A program made the translations under genes and the position numbers. Under the pieces are notes generated by a model. The model saw nothing but the letters and a program-made list of their open reading frames with translations. It ran no database searches and had not been told where the DNA came from. Source: Terribacillus aidingensis (GTDB taxonomy: Bacteria > Bacillota > Bacilli > Bacillales > Amphibacillaceae). From it: a DNA stretch of 64,000 bases. Below are positions 17,111-27,041 of this stretch, in pieces; the first letter of the stretch is position 1, and the number at the start of each line of letters is the position of its first letter. The stretch spans positions 124,001 through 188,000 of the forward strand of contig NZ_OBEK01000003.1 of NCBI RefSeq assembly GCF_900215625.1, read 5' to 3'.

Positions 17111-18814
17111 TTATTGTGCATTTTCTGCTGCTGCGTTATCGGCATATGCCCATTTAAATTCCCAACGTGCACCAGTTTGGTTCTTATATACATTTTTAAG
17201 CTTCGGACTGATCAAGTAAGAACGACCATCCTGGTAAATTGGTGCAATTGCAGCATCTTCCATTAGAATTTTCTCTGCTTCAAGTGCATCGTTCCAGCGA
17301 GCTTCTGGATCAAGAGCATTTTCATTTACAGATCTCTCAACTGCAGTATCATATGCTTCGCTAGAGTAATTCATATGGTTATTCTCTCCGTCAGTTTCAA
17401 ACAAACTTAGGAAAGTATATGGATCAACGTAATCTGGATTCCAACCTGCAACTTCAATGTCGTAATCTTCAGCTGTGTCTAGCTCTAATCTTTGTTGGAA
17501 TGGTACTTTCAACGTTTTAACAGTAAGACCTTCCAGATTAGATTCTAATTGCTCTTGGAAATAGTCAACCATTTGAGTGGAAGTAGTTGTATCACCCGTA
17601 AGGATTTCTACAGTTACTTCTTCTGTTCCTAGCTCTTCTTTCGCTTTTTCCCAAGACTCTTTCGCAGCTTCAACATCATAAGTCAAATAGTCTCCACTTG
17701 CTTCACGGAAATCTTGACCATCTTCATTCGAATAGAAACCTTCTGGAATCAAGCCATTGATTTCAGTAGAACCGTTGTTCAGTACTACATCAACTAGACC
17801 TTTTTTGTCAATCGCCTGTGCAATAGCTTTACGCACATTGATATTTGCTAGTGGCGTGTCTTCGCCATTTCGTTTTTGGTTAAGTTTCAAGTACCATGGA
17901 CCTGCTTCCAAATAAGTAGCAAAACCAGGGTCATTAATTTTTTGATTTACAAATTCAGAAGATAGTGGTGTACGATCGATTTCTCCAGTATCGTACAAGT
18001 TAACACCTGTAGCTAAATCTTTAACAACTTGCACATTGATTTCTTCTAATTGAACTGTTTCTGCATCCCAGTAATCTTCATTCTTTACAAATTTAAAGCT
18101 GCTGCCATGATTCCATTCACTCATTTTGAATGGACCATTCGAAATCATTGTATCCGCTTCAAGAGCGAACTTATCGCCTTGTTCTTCTACAAACTTCTGA
18201 TTAACAGGGAAGAATGTAGTGAAAGCAGTAAGAGATTCGAAATAAGGAACTGGTTTTTCAAGTTCTACAACTAGCTTGTAATCGCCATCCGCTTTTACAC
18301 CAAGTTCAGATACATCTTTCTCACCTGTTGCAATAGCTTCAGCATTTTTAATTACGCCGCCCATCATGTACGGTCCATATTCAGACTTTGTTTCTGGATC
18401 AACAGCTCTTTGCCATCCGTATACAAAATCGTGCGCTGTAACAGGATCACCGTTACTCCACTTCGCGTTATCGCGTAAATTGAATGTCCAAGTTAAAGCA
18501 TCTTCACTAACCTCAGGCTCACCTTTAGCGATACCTTCAGATATTTCTCCATCTTTCATACGGTAAAGTCCTTCGTATGTTTCGGAGATCCATTGGCTTC
18601 CTGCTGTGTCCGTAGAAACTTGCGGATCCATAGAAGGAATGTCAGATGCTTCTGTAAGGTTGAATACCTGTTCGCCATTTGCAGAACCTGAAGCGCTGTC
18701 TCCGCTTCCGCTGCCGCCATCTCCGCCCGAGCTATCAGAGCCGCTGGAACATGCTGCTAGGAATGAACTAAGTACTAAAACAAGTGCAACTAATAACCAG
18801 TTCTTCTTTCTCAT
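17111..18814 (-). CDS. oppA: Oligopeptide-binding lipoprotein OppA
   Basis: 567 residues from the ATG at 18814 (MRKKNWLLV); longer in-frame starts run into the Shine-Dalgarno GGGGAGG. Signal peptide with lipobox LAAC (Cys at about 22), so the protein is lipid-anchored outside the membrane, followed by a Gly/Ser-rich linker. SBP_bac_5 fold: FNLTEASDIPSMDPQVSTD, WTFNLRDNAKWSNGDPVTAHDFVYGW. It captures peptides for OppBCDF and can also serve uptake of signalling peptides in Bacilli. First gene of the operon; 123 bp separate it from oppB. Confidence 0.94.
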   Translation of the reverse strand: MRKKNWLLVALVLVLSSFLAACSSGSDSSGGDGGSGSGDSASGSANGEQVFNLTEASDIPSMDPQVSTDTAGSQWISETYEGLYRMKDGEISEGIAKGEPEVSEDALTWTFNLRDNAKWSNGDPVTAHDFVYGWQRAVDPETKSEYGPYMMGGVIKNAEAIATGEKDVSELGVKADGDYKLVVELEKPVPYFESLTAFTTFFPVNQKFVEEQGDKFALEADTMISNGPFKMSEWNHGSSFKFVKNEDYWDAETVQLEEINVQVVKDLATGVNLYDTGEIDRTPLSSEFVNQKINDPGFATYLEAGPWYLKLNQKRNGEDTPLANINVRKAIAQAIDKKGLVDVVLNNGSTEINGLIPEGFYSNEDGQDFREASGDYLTYDVEAAKESWEKAKEELGTEEVTVEILTGDTTTSTQMVDYFQEQLESNLEGLTVKTLKVPFQQRLELDTAEDYDIEVAGWNPDYVDPYTFLSLFETDGENNHMNYSSEAYDTAVERSVNENALDPEARWNDALEAEKILMEDAAIAPIYQDGRSYLISPKLKNVYKNQTGARWEFKWAYADNAAAENAQ

Positions 18815-19147
18815 GTAAAACATGACCTCCCCAAAAATTCTAAATTTTTTCAACTTTCAACGAACAACTTGTTCGCAATTAGAATTATACAAGTTTTCTC
18901 ACAATTTGTGCACCCCTAAATTTATAGGAATTTTACAAAAGTGCGAAAACATTGCATTTTCATAACACAAAATAGGACTATAAACCTAGTTTATTTTACT
19001 GATTTTACTCTTTATTTTATGCTTTTCACACAATTTGCAGAGTAAGAATCCTAAAAATGCTCCTTTCACCTATAATATTCGATTACTAAAATACTGGAAG
19101 CACTTATGCTATAATGGTTCATCATATTACGAAGGCGGTTATGTATT
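18815..19147. other. Intergenic region between oppA and the DUF3899 gene
   Basis: 333 bp with no gene. It holds the opp promoter (minus -10 TATAAT at 18889-18884) and a perfect palindrome at the expected start of transcription (18861-18875). The remaining sequence, 18900-19130, is A+T rich with no repeat or open frame that I can support; a plus-strand promoter for the DUF3899 gene is expected at its right end (TATAATGG near 19108). Confidence 0.7.
18861..18875. promoter_or_regulatory. Perfect palindrome CGAACAACTTGTTCG at the opp transcription start
   Basis: Two 5-bp arms CGAAC/GTTCG with inner complementarity, placed about +2 to +16 relative to the minus-strand -10 at 18884-18889. It is a plausible operator for an unknown repressor. 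It resembles the B. subtilis LexA box but has 5 rather than 4 central bases. Confidence 0.4.
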
Positions 19148-19504
19148 TTGTTTGGTAAAGGGCATTTTATCTTATTAATGATCAACTTAGTCATCACATT
19201 GGTTCTATTTCTTGCTTCGGATGAACAAAGTCTGCTTACACTTATTAACTCTTTCTTTTATGTAGCATTCTTCTACTTTGTTGCTGCTTTACTTTTATTC
19301 GTTATTAAAGGCAGAGTGTTGGATGGAATTACGAGAAGTTTCCGCAGGTTCGGAAAAATGATGAGCAAGGGATTACTAGACTTTGAAGAGAATGGGGATC
19401 CGTCGCAATGGGTGAACCGCTCATTTCTGCGGTACCTGCAATTCCAAGCAGCCGTCTTAATCGGACTAATGCTTATCCTGCTGGCAATATTCTACCTCAT
19501 CTGA
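19148..19504 (+). CDS. DUF3899 membrane protein
   Basis: 118 residues from a TTG start (MFGKGHFIL); an ATG 7 bp upstream is out of frame and hits a stop after five codons. Two N-terminal TM helices (about 6-24 and 30-52), a cytoplasmic basic segment RSFRRFGKMMSKGLLDFEEN, and a third TM helix 94-117. The layout matches DUF3899 proteins, whose function is unknown. It lies between the divergent opp operon and the trpS leader. GGCGG upstream is a modest RBS. Confidence 0.7.
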   Translation: MFGKGHFILLMINLVITLVLFLASDEQSLLTLINSFFYVAFFYFVAALLLFVIKGRVLDGITRSFRRFGKMMSKGLLDFEENGDPSQWVNRSFLRYLQFQAAVLIGLMLILLAIFYLI

Positions 19505-19557
19505 CAGACCAGCTTGCAAACCGGTCGCAAGATGCATATAATAGTTAACTAACAAGT

Positions 19558-20805
<1,248 letters not shown>

Positions 20806-20807
<2 letters not shown>

Positions 20808-20844
20808 AAAATGACCGGCAGTTTACCTGCCGGTCATTTTTTTT
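20806..20844. terminator. Bidirectional terminator between trpS and yjbA
   Basis: ATGACCGGCAG / CTGCCGGTCAT perfect arms, loop TTTAC, flanked by A-run and T-run on both sides. Confidence 0.92.
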
Positions 20845-21595
20845 ATGAAGTTTTCGCCTGGTCACTTTGTTCTAATTCCCACAGTTTTTCGTAAAACGGC
20901 TGTCCTTTTACCATCTTTTCGCAAAGTTCTTCTTGTTTTCTGCTCCAGCCAATTGAAACACCTTCGTATAGTTTCTGCCACGCTTCCTGGAAGTTCAGGG
21001 AACGATTCACATGATATTCCTCTGGCTTCCACTCAGTCAGCCAGTAGCGGACCTGTTCGAGATTTTCACTCGTTTCCAGCTGATCCATCGCCATCATAAG
21101 AAGCTGTTTCAACTGTCTTTCTTTTCGTGTCAGCCCAACCATTAAGTCCGGCTGCAAAGATAGGATATGATACTGCTTGTTCTCTTCACTTGTACGCCAA
21201 TCAAAACTTTCCGGCTGCGAATCTTCAATCATCTGATAAACCAGTCTTTCCTGACGAGGAATGAGTCTGCTTTTTCGAACAGGAGTAATATACCCCATCG
21301 TATCAATGGCCAGGATTGCTTTTCCGTTCGTTACAATGCATGCATAATCAATAGCAATCCGTTCTTGATTTTTTCGCAAGAAAGCTTTTCGGTGAATCAA
21401 ATCCAGCAGTGCTTTCGGCAATTCTTGTAAATCATTTTCAATGTAGGTGAACAGCGAATCTTCTATGTAAAGCAGTGGTACTTGATCCAGCAGTTCGATC
21501 CCATCTTCTTTACGCCATTCATGGAATGAGCATACGTTATAGCCATTTTCTTCACCTTCGAACCAGTTCACCCAAATATCATGCATAAATAACAT
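20843..21595 (-). CDS. yjbA: DUF3603 protein YjbA
   Basis: 250 residues. The opening [19 protein letters not shown] and [11 protein letters not shown] are characteristic of the YjbA family (DUF3603), which is cytosolic and of unknown function. In B. subtilis yjbA is also next to trpS and opp. No catalytic motif is evident. It is alone on the minus strand, with 206 bp to the fabF end. Confidence 0.88.
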   Translation of the reverse strand: MLFMHDIWVNWFEGEENGYNVCSFHEWRKEDGIELLDQVPLLYIEDSLFTYIENDLQELPKALLDLIHRKAFLRKNQERIAIDYACIVTNGKAILAIDTMGYITPVRKSRLIPRQERLVYQMIEDSQPESFDWRTSEENKQYHILSLQPDLMVGLTRKERQLKQLLMMAMDQLETSENLEQVRYWLTEWKPEEYHVNRSLNFQEAWQKLYEGVSIGWSRKQEELCEKMVKGQPFYEKLWELEQSDQAKTS

Positions 21596-21760
21596 AGATA
21601 ACCCTCACTTTGCTTTTCGATTCTGCTAATCCGACACTGGTACGCACTTGCATGGTGCTATATCTATTGGGTGTAGGGAGCACGTGCCGTGTGGCTTGTA
21701 GTAGGATACATTATGACCAACCAGCAAAGTTTTATTCTTCTAAACCATGAATCGAGCAAC

Positions 21761-21797
21761 AAAAAAAACCTCCTAAAAATTAAAGTAGGAGGTTTTT
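21761..21797 (-). terminator. Intrinsic terminator of fabF
   Basis: AAACCTCCTA / TAGGAGGTT arms and an eight-base T-run on the minus strand, just after the fabF stop. Confidence 0.88.
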
Positions 21798-21801
21798 GTG
21801 T

Positions 21802-23040
21802 TTATTGATATTGCTTGAATACTAGAGCAGCATTGTGACCGCCGAATCCAAGTGAATTGCTTAACGCTGCACGGACAGTTTTCTCTCGTTTCACATTTGG
21901 TACATAGTCTAAATCACAAAGCGGATCTTTCTCTGACTGATTGATTGTTGGCGGAACAACCGAATCCTGAATCGATTTAACACAGATAATTGCTTCAACT
22001 GCTCCAGCAGCGCCAAGCATATGGCCTGTCATGGATTTCGTTGAGGAAATAGCTGTCTGATACGCATGATCGCCTAAGAGCTGTTTTAAAGCAGCCGTTT
22101 CGAATTTATCATTCAATTCCGTGCTTGTCCCATGGGCGTTAACGTAATCAATATCTTCCGCTTGCAGCTCTGCGTCTTCCATCGCTTGACGCATCGCACG
22201 GACAGCTCCTTCGCCTTCTGGAGCTGGCGCTGTAATGTGATAAGCATCACCTGAAGAACCATATCCTGCGATTTCTGCATAAATCGTTGCACCGCGTTCT
22301 AGTGCTGATTCAAGGGATTCCAAAATTAAGATACCGGCTCCTTCTCCCATAACGAAACCATCACGGTTTGCATCAAATGGGCGGCTTGCAGTAGCTGGAT
22401 CATCATTAAAGGAAAGAGCTTTCGCAGCAGCAAAACCTGCGAATGCCATTTTAGTAAGCGGCGCTTCTGTACCGCCGGTAATCATGATATCTGCATCTCC
22501 GCGCTCGATCACTTTATAAGCATCTCCAATGGAGTTTGCACCAGATGCACAAGCAGTAACCGTACAAGAGTTAATACCTTTCGCTCCCAGCTGAATGGAT
22601 ACTTGTCCGGAAGCCATGTCCGGAATCATCATTGGAACGAAGAAAGGACTCACACGGCGAGGACCCTTTGTCATCAGTTTCTCAAACTGTTCTTCATACG
22701 TTCCCATACCGCCGATACCAGATCCAATCCAAACACCAATACGGTTTGCATTTTCATCGGTAATGGAAAGCTTCGCATCTTCTACTGCCATTTTACTTGC
22801 AGCAACGGCATACTGGGTGAATAAATCCATCCGTTTAGAATCTTTCTTTTCCATATAATCTTCTGGATTGAAATTTTTCACTTCCGCTGCCACTTTTGCA
22901 GGGTAGTCTTCTTTATTTACTCGAGTAAGATAGTCAATACCCGATTTTCCTTCTAAAAGGTTCTGCCACATTGTTGCAGCGTCATTTCCTACTGGTGTCA
23001 CTGCGCCAATACCTGTGACAACAACTCTTTTCTTTTCCAT
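21802..23040 (-). CDS. fabF: Beta-ketoacyl-ACP synthase II FabF
   Basis: 412 residues. Catalytic triad regions are visible: [14 protein letters not shown] (Cys), [11 protein letters not shown] (His) and [12 protein letters not shown] (Lys/His). It elongates acyl-ACP with malonyl-ACP in fatty acid synthesis. Unlike B. subtilis, where fabHA precedes fabF, no fabH gene is adjacent; the upstream 225 bp contain a hairpin at the ribosome binding site and no FapR site that I could recognise. Confidence 0.96.
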   Translation of the reverse strand: MEKKRVVVTGIGAVTPVGNDAATMWQNLLEGKSGIDYLTRVNKEDYPAKVAAEVKNFNPEDYMEKKDSKRMDLFTQYAVAASKMAVEDAKLSITDENANRIGVWIGSGIGGMGTYEEQFEKLMTKGPRRVSPFFVPMMIPDMASGQVSIQLGAKGINSCTVTACASGANSIGDAYKVIERGDADIMITGGTEAPLTKMAFAGFAAAKALSFNDDPATASRPFDANRDGFVMGEGAGILILESLESALERGATIYAEIAGYGSSGDAYHITAPAPEGEGAVRAMRQAMEDAELQAEDIDYVNAHGTSTELNDKFETAALKQLLGDHAYQTAISSTKSMTGHMLGAAGAVEAIICVKSIQDSVVPPTINQSEKDPLCDLDYVPNVKREKTVRAALSNSLGFGGHNAALVFKQYQ

Positions 23041-23056
23041 ACGTTGGTTCCTCCTC

Positions 23057-23079
23057 CTTCAGCAAAAATACTGCTGAAG
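23057..23079 (-). promoter_or_regulatory. Hairpin overlapping the fabF Shine-Dalgarno
   Basis: Minus-strand CTTCAGCA / TGCTGAAG, 8 perfect base pairs with a 7-nt loop. The 3' arm runs directly into GAGGAGG, the fabF ribosome binding site, so folding would partly cover it. Confidence 0.45.
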
Positions 23080-23144
23080 CTGTTCTAACTGGTCGAAAAT
23101 AGAATAAGACCATATTTATATAGATAAAGTGCATAATCTGAGAT

Positions 23145-23158
23145 ATATTGTAACGTAT
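23145..23158. repeat. Direct repeat ATATTGTAACGTAT, copy 1
   Basis: First of two identical 14-bp copies, start-to-start distance 95 bp, in the fabF/61-residue gene intergenic region. Confidence 0.7.
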
Positions 23159-23239
23159 TTTTGGCGTTCTGTAAGCTTAAAACATATAACAAAATTTCTT
23201 TTGCTAGGTAGCGGCATAGCCAAGAAGCACTTTCTGGAC

Positions 23240-23253
23240 ATATTGTAACGTAT
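23240..23253. repeat. Direct repeat ATATTGTAACGTAT, copy 2
   Basis: Second copy; it directly adjoins the GGAGG ribosome binding site at 23254-23258 of the following small gene. Confidence 0.7.
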
Positions 23254-23265
23254 GGAGGTGTGATT

Positions 23266-23451
23266 ATGAAACGAAATAATTCCCGTATGGACGCTTTTTT
23301 ATTTGGCAAAAAGCAAGAAACAGCCAAGGAGGAACCAAAAAAAGAGTTTAATCTAATGGAGACCGCTGGTACGCTTATGGAAACGTATGACCAGCTTTCT
23401 CCATATGTAAAACATGTTAAGAAACACGCCATGAAATTCCTTTCAAAATAA
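23266..23451 (+). CDS. Small charged protein of unknown function
   Basis: 61 residues from ATG 23266, 7 bp after GGAGG (an in-frame GTG two codons earlier is inside the RBS). Basic, Lys-rich N-terminal half (MKRNNSRMDAFLFGKKQ) and an amphipathic helix ending DQLSPYVKHVKKHAMKFLSK. The C-terminal pattern faintly recalls YqfQ/YppG-type Bacillus proteins with a PYV/K-rich end, but I cannot assign a family. It is divergent from fabF and preceded by a 14-bp repeat. Confidence 0.6.
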   Translation: MKRNNSRMDAFLFGKKQETAKEEPKKEFNLMETAGTLMETYDQLSPYVKHVKKHAMKFLSK

Positions 23452-23468
23452 TACTGTACGGAGCAGGC

Positions 23469-24062
23469 TTATTTATAAAATTGACTGTATTTCGCATAAT
23501 GTTGATGTAAAGCAGTTAAATCATCCTTCAAATTACGCGTAAAAGCAATAACTGTCCGATCTTCCTGCTCCGGACAGACATCTTTTGCATAAAAACGATA
23601 GTTCTTAGAGCTCGTATCTCCCGCTAGCAGTTTGCTGACAGTTTGCATGACAGGCTGAATCGGCAGCGCATGTGCACGGAAGAAAGCATCATCAAAAGGA
23701 ATATTCTGTCCCTCCCATTGCAGGGCGTCTGTGTCTCTTGGCATCCATTTCCCATAACAGATCGGCAGCAGAATTTGTACATCAGCATCTGTATCTTCTG
23801 ATGTTCCATAGTGCAAATTCACACGCCTTTGGACATCAACTTGCTTTGCTCCTTCTCCGAAAAATGTCACATAAGCAGCGTAATCCTTCTCTTGAATACC
23901 TTCACTAAACAATGCATGCCGCCCAAGATACATACTCAAATGTACTTCCTTATTGGATAAAACGGAAGAATGGATACCTGACACTTCATGCCCTTCTTCC
24001 AATAAGGTTTCAACCAGATGATACCCTTCAAAAGAGTAACAGTTGTCGATGAGAAAATGCAT
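23469..24062 (-). CDS. Hypothetical protein, YjaV-like, degenerate Rossmann N-terminus
   Basis: 197 residues. The opening MHFLIDNCYSFEGYHLVETL followed by EEGHEVSGIHSS resembles the first beta-alpha-beta unit of NAD-dependent epimerases, but the Gly-rich loop is not intact. The remainder (LLPICYGKWMPRDTDALQW, RTVIAFTRNLKDDL) is not recognised. Location near fabF and yjzD suggests the B. subtilis yjaV counterpart; that is inference. RBS AGAGGTGG precedes the ATG. Confidence 0.6.
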   Translation of the reverse strand: MHFLIDNCYSFEGYHLVETLLEEGHEVSGIHSSVLSNKEVHLSMYLGRHALFSEGIQEKDYAAYVTFFGEGAKQVDVQRRVNLHYGTSEDTDADVQILLPICYGKWMPRDTDALQWEGQNIPFDDAFFRAHALPIQPVMQTVSKLLAGDTSSKNYRFYAKDVCPEQEDRTVIAFTRNLKDDLTALHQHYAKYSQFYK

Positions 24063-24170
24063 ACCTGACCACCTCTTCTATTCATGTGAGCAAATGCACA
24101 AGAATCGTTTTCTTTTTAGCCGGAACCTGCTATGATAGAAGTATATGTGTGAATAATAGAGGTGATACTA

Positions 24171-24350
24171 ATGCGATTTATCGTAACCATTATTTGGGGA
24201 TTCGTTCTTAGTGCTGTTGCAGCGTTCGTACTGACAAGTATGTCTGGTGATCCTTATGACATGTCACTTGTGATTGTCATGACAATTATCTTCAGTCTAG
24301 GTGTCTGGACTGTATCTGCAGTACTTCCAGATGCGGAAGAGAACGAATAA
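24171..24350 (+). CDS. yjzD: DUF2929 membrane protein YjzD
   Basis: 59 residues from ATG 24171, 6 bp after GAGGTG. Two TM helices (about 2-22 and 31-51) with a GDPYDMS turn and an acidic tail PDAEENE, the DUF2929/YjzD pattern. Function unknown. A -10-like TATGAT at 24131-24136 precedes it. Ends in a bidirectional terminator. Confidence 0.78.
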   Translation: MRFIVTIIWGFVLSAVAAFVLTSMSGDPYDMSLVIVMTIIFSLGVWTVSAVLPDAEENE

Positions 24351-24375
24351 AACCTTGCCAACCGGCAAGGTTTTT
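24348..24375. terminator. Bidirectional terminator after yjzD
   Basis: AAACCTTGCC / GGCAAGGTTT arms, loop AACC, T-run; shared with the convergent Gly/Tyr-rich protein gene. Confidence 0.88.
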
Positions 24376-24378
24376 CTA

Positions 24379-24699
24379 TTACCATGGAATCAAGCTAAGT
24401 GCAGCTAGACCAACTAGCGGCAAAACTAATCGGCGCAGTCTGTAGCGCGGATTGTAGCCGTAACCATATCCATATCCCGGATAACCAGGATAGCCATATC
24501 GATATTCATCTTGCTCGACATAATCATACTGTTCCGAAGCCGGTATCGCAAGATGAACGTATTCGTCATCTACATCTAAGATAATACCATCCATCTGATA
24601 GCCATCCAATAATTGAACCATTACATATTGATGTTTATGCTGCTTACATTTATCCATCATTTGCTTTAATTGCGGATACTGTTCATAAGAATGTGTCAC
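24379..24699 (-). CDS. Small protein with LSm-like strand region and Gly/Tyr/Pro repeats
   Basis: 106 residues from a GTG start at 24699, 6 bp after GGGGGAGG; the longer frame begins inside that RBS. Residues 25-50 (VMVQLLDGYQMDGIILDVDDEYVHLAIP) read like a small beta-barrel (LSm/Hfq-like) protein. Then YGYPGYPGYGYGYGYNPRY, a low-complexity Gly/Tyr tract similar to spore-surface proteins, and a C-terminal hydrophobic segment LVLPLVGLAALSLIPW. No family assigned; an envelope or spore role is inference. Confidence 0.65.
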   Translation of the reverse strand: MTHSYEQYPQLKQMMDKCKQHKHQYVMVQLLDGYQMDGIILDVDDEYVHLAIPASEQYDYVEQDEYRYGYPGYPGYGYGYGYNPRYRLRRLVLPLVGLAALSLIPW

Positions 24700-24751
24700 G
24701 ATGAACCTCCCCCTTTTCACCCACAGCCTATGCAGGGAAGGGTTGGGTTGT

Positions 24752-24786
24752 GCAAAAAAATCCTCCTGCTTATGCAGGAGGATTAT
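24752..24786 (-). terminator. Intrinsic terminator of yitW
   Basis: ATCCTCCTGC / GCAGGAGGAT arms with seven T on the minus strand, overlapping the yitW end. Confidence 0.88.
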
Positions 24787-24789
24787 GCA

Positions 24790-25101
24790 TCAATCCGGAA
24801 TTCCGAGCGCTATTTTTGCATAGCGGGACATACGGTCTTTAGACCATGGCGGACTCCATACGATATTTACTTTTGTTTCTTTCACTTCCGGAATGTCCAT
24901 TAGAACTCGCTTAACATCCTGTTCAATGTGGCCAGCAAGCGGACAACCCATTGCTGTTAATGTCATCGTTACGATGCCTGTACCATCTTCATCTATATCT
25001 ACGCCGTACACTAGTCCAAGGTTCACGATATCAATTCCAAGTTCGGGGTCGATAACGTTCTCCAGTGCACCCATCATATTCTCTTCTAATGCCTGATCCA
25101 T
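24790..25101 (-). CDS. MIP18-family Fe-S assembly factor (YitW/SufT-like)
   Basis: 103 residues, DUF59/MIP18 domain throughout: VIDPELGIDIVNLGLVYG, then TLTAMGCPLAGHIEQDV with the conserved reactive Cys, and VNIVWSPPWSKDRMS. Members help insert or deliver Fe-S clusters. RBS AAAGGAGGAG. Downstream of yitV by 84 bp; same neighbours as in B. subtilis yitV-yitW. Confidence 0.9.
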   Translation of the reverse strand: MDQALEENMMGALENVIDPELGIDIVNLGLVYGVDIDEDGTGIVTMTLTAMGCPLAGHIEQDVKRVLMDIPEVKETKVNIVWSPPWSKDRMSRYAKIALGIPD

Positions 25102-25185
25102 GTCTGCTCCTCCTTTAAATCAGTTCCAATAACTGTTTGTCTGCATCTATTTAAACATATTTTCGTCAAAATAGAAATAAACTCC

Positions 25186-25950
25186 TTACAATACAGTCTC
25201 CAGCCACGCTGTTCCTGCCAGCATGGCCTTTCTGGAAACTTTATGACCTGTGCCTGCTTCTGACACGTAGGTGAACTGTTCAGGTTTTTTCGCTTTTTGT
25301 TCCAGAATCTCGTAAAAGCTACGAGAATGTTTATACGGAACAACTGGATCTTGATCACCATGCCAGAAGAACAGCGGCCGGCTGCCGATTGTTTCCGGAT
25401 GAAGCGACAAATCAATTGTTTCCAGCTGTGTGTAAAGCTGTTCTAACTCATCATCTGAAATATTCATTTGCATACCTGATTGTTTTACTGCTTCTACCAT
25501 ATCTCGTGCGAAAGCAGCAATTTTGGGTGATCCCATCATGACCATACCGGCATTAACCCAATCATACTGCGTCAATGCTGCACATGTCGTAATTCCGCCC
25601 ATACTCGTACCACCAATGGCAAAACGATTATCTCGGATGAAGCCATTTTCCGATGCGTAGTGATGAATTCGCTCTAAATCATGAAGATTTTCCTTTACGA
25701 TAGCGAAAAATTCCATTTGGCGCTTGCTGCTGCTGTTAGCATCCTCTCGTATTCCATGATGCAGTGCTTCGGGCAGCAAGACACGATAGCCCTTCTCAGC
25801 AAGCATATAAGCCATCGGTAAATTATGTTCTCTTGCGCTTGTAAATCCGTGGAAATATGTAAACACTGGAAGTTCCTGATCTTCAGCACCTGCTTGTTCG
25901 ACTCGAAGCAGTGGCACCTCGTTCCAGACTTCTTCTTTAATGACGATCAT
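25186..25950 (-). CDS. yitV: Alpha/beta hydrolase, esterase YitV
   Basis: 254 residues. TYFHGFTSAREHN (oxyanion block), GGTSMGGITT (Ser nucleophile), HGDQDPVVPY (Asp) and GTGHKVSRK (His) give a complete catalytic triad, unlike the broken hydrolase at 4842-5639. Substrate unknown; a carboxylesterase or acyl-peptide hydrolase-like role is likely. Upstream neighbour is the divergent yitU, as in B. subtilis. Confidence 0.88.
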   Translation of the reverse strand: MIVIKEEVWNEVPLLRVEQAGAEDQELPVFTYFHGFTSAREHNLPMAYMLAEKGYRVLLPEALHHGIREDANSSSKRQMEFFAIVKENLHDLERIHHYASENGFIRDNRFAIGGTSMGGITTCAALTQYDWVNAGMVMMGSPKIAAFARDMVEAVKQSGMQMNISDDELEQLYTQLETIDLSLHPETIGSRPLFFWHGDQDPVVPYKHSRSFYEILEQKAKKPEQFTYVSEAGTGHKVSRKAMLAGTAWLETVL

Positions 25951-26104
25951 TCACTTCATCCTCTTCTTCATTTTCCATTACCTACTGTTTCATCTTAGTA
26001 TGTTCAGATGGTCTTTGTAAATTGATTCTGCTCGTCTTGACGATTTCTTTACAGATAAAGAAGAGAGAGATACACTATAATGTACAATATAGAGGTGATA
26101 AATA

Positions 26105-26932
26105 ATGGAAAAGCACTTAATAGCACTAGATTTGGACGGAACACTCTTAACAGATGATAAACACATATCCGAAAGAAACAAACAAGCAATTGCGGCAGCG
26201 AAACGAGCAGGTCATATTGTCGTTATTGCAACAGGAAGACCGCACCGAGCTTCTCTCGATTATTACCGAGAGCTAGGCTTAACTACACCGATGGTCAACT
26301 TTAATGGTGCGCTTATCCATCATCCTGATGAGAAGAAATGGGATGCGGTTCACTCACCAATGCCAATTCGGACGGCAAGGAAAATCGTCGAAACTTGCCA
26401 TCGGCTTGACGTCAAAAATATCATTGCTGAAGTGATGGATGATGTTTATATTGATCGGTACGACCAATACTTATTGGATCTGTTTCATTTGGAAGAGGAA
26501 GATGATCCGATAAAAGTCGGCAGTTTAACATCGCTGCTGCAGGATGATCCTACATCCTTACTTATTTATCCACATGAAAACCAAGTTGCTTCCATACGTG
26601 AAACGTTGGAACAAGAGCATGCCGAGGTGATTGAACACCGACGCTGGGGAGCACCTTACCACATAATAGAGATTATCCGTAAAGGCCTGAGCAAGGCTGT
26701 TGGTCTTCAGAAGATCTCCCATTATTACGGCATTCCGCAAAATCGCATTATTGCTTTTGGTGATGAAGATAATGATTTGGAAATGATTGAATACGCCGGT
26801 GCTGGCGTAGCAATGGGGAATGCCATTGCGCCTTTGAAGGACTTGGCCAATTACACAACCGGTACGAATATGGAAGATGGTATTGCATCCTTCCTTCATT
26901 CGTATTTAAAGCTGGAAACGCCTGCAAACTAA
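26105..26932 (+). CDS. yitU: Cof-type HAD phosphatase YitU
   Basis: 275 residues. HAD motif I DLDGTLL (Asp9, Asp11), motif II in VIATGRP, motif III Lys in RKGLSKAVGL and motif IV GDEDNDLEMI are all present, with the IIB cap between. In B. subtilis YitU is among the phosphatases able to act on the flavin precursor ARPP; whether this is so here is not shown. RBS GAGGTG. A TATAAT lies at 26076-26081. Confidence 0.88.
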   Translation: MEKHLIALDLDGTLLTDDKHISERNKQAIAAAKRAGHIVVIATGRPHRASLDYYRELGLTTPMVNFNGALIHHPDEKKWDAVHSPMPIRTARKIVETCHRLDVKNIIAEVMDDVYIDRYDQYLLDLFHLEEEDDPIKVGSLTSLLQDDPTSLLIYPHENQVASIRETLEQEHAEVIEHRRWGAPYHIIEIIRKGLSKAVGLQKISHYYGIPQNRIIAFGDEDNDLEMIEYAGAGVAMGNAIAPLKDLANYTTGTNMEDGIASFLHSYLKLETPAN

Positions 26933-27041
26933 TTAGCAATTTTTTCATCTTATAATCTTTCCGTTATGGGTGCAAAATAAAAGCGTAATCGGGTAAAGCC
27001 GGTTATGCTTTTACTTCTTAAGACGTTCGGAGGGGTAACGA

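Noticed and set aside
18861-18875. LexA/SOS box at the opp promoter
   Set aside because: The B. subtilis consensus has four bases between CGAAC and GTTCG; this site has five, which puts the half-sites out of phase. Reported instead as an unassigned operator.
23085-23432. 115-codon minus-strand frame upstream of fabF
   Set aside because: It runs antisense through the small plus-strand gene with a good RBS, has biased Ser/Cys/Tyr composition and no recognisable domain.
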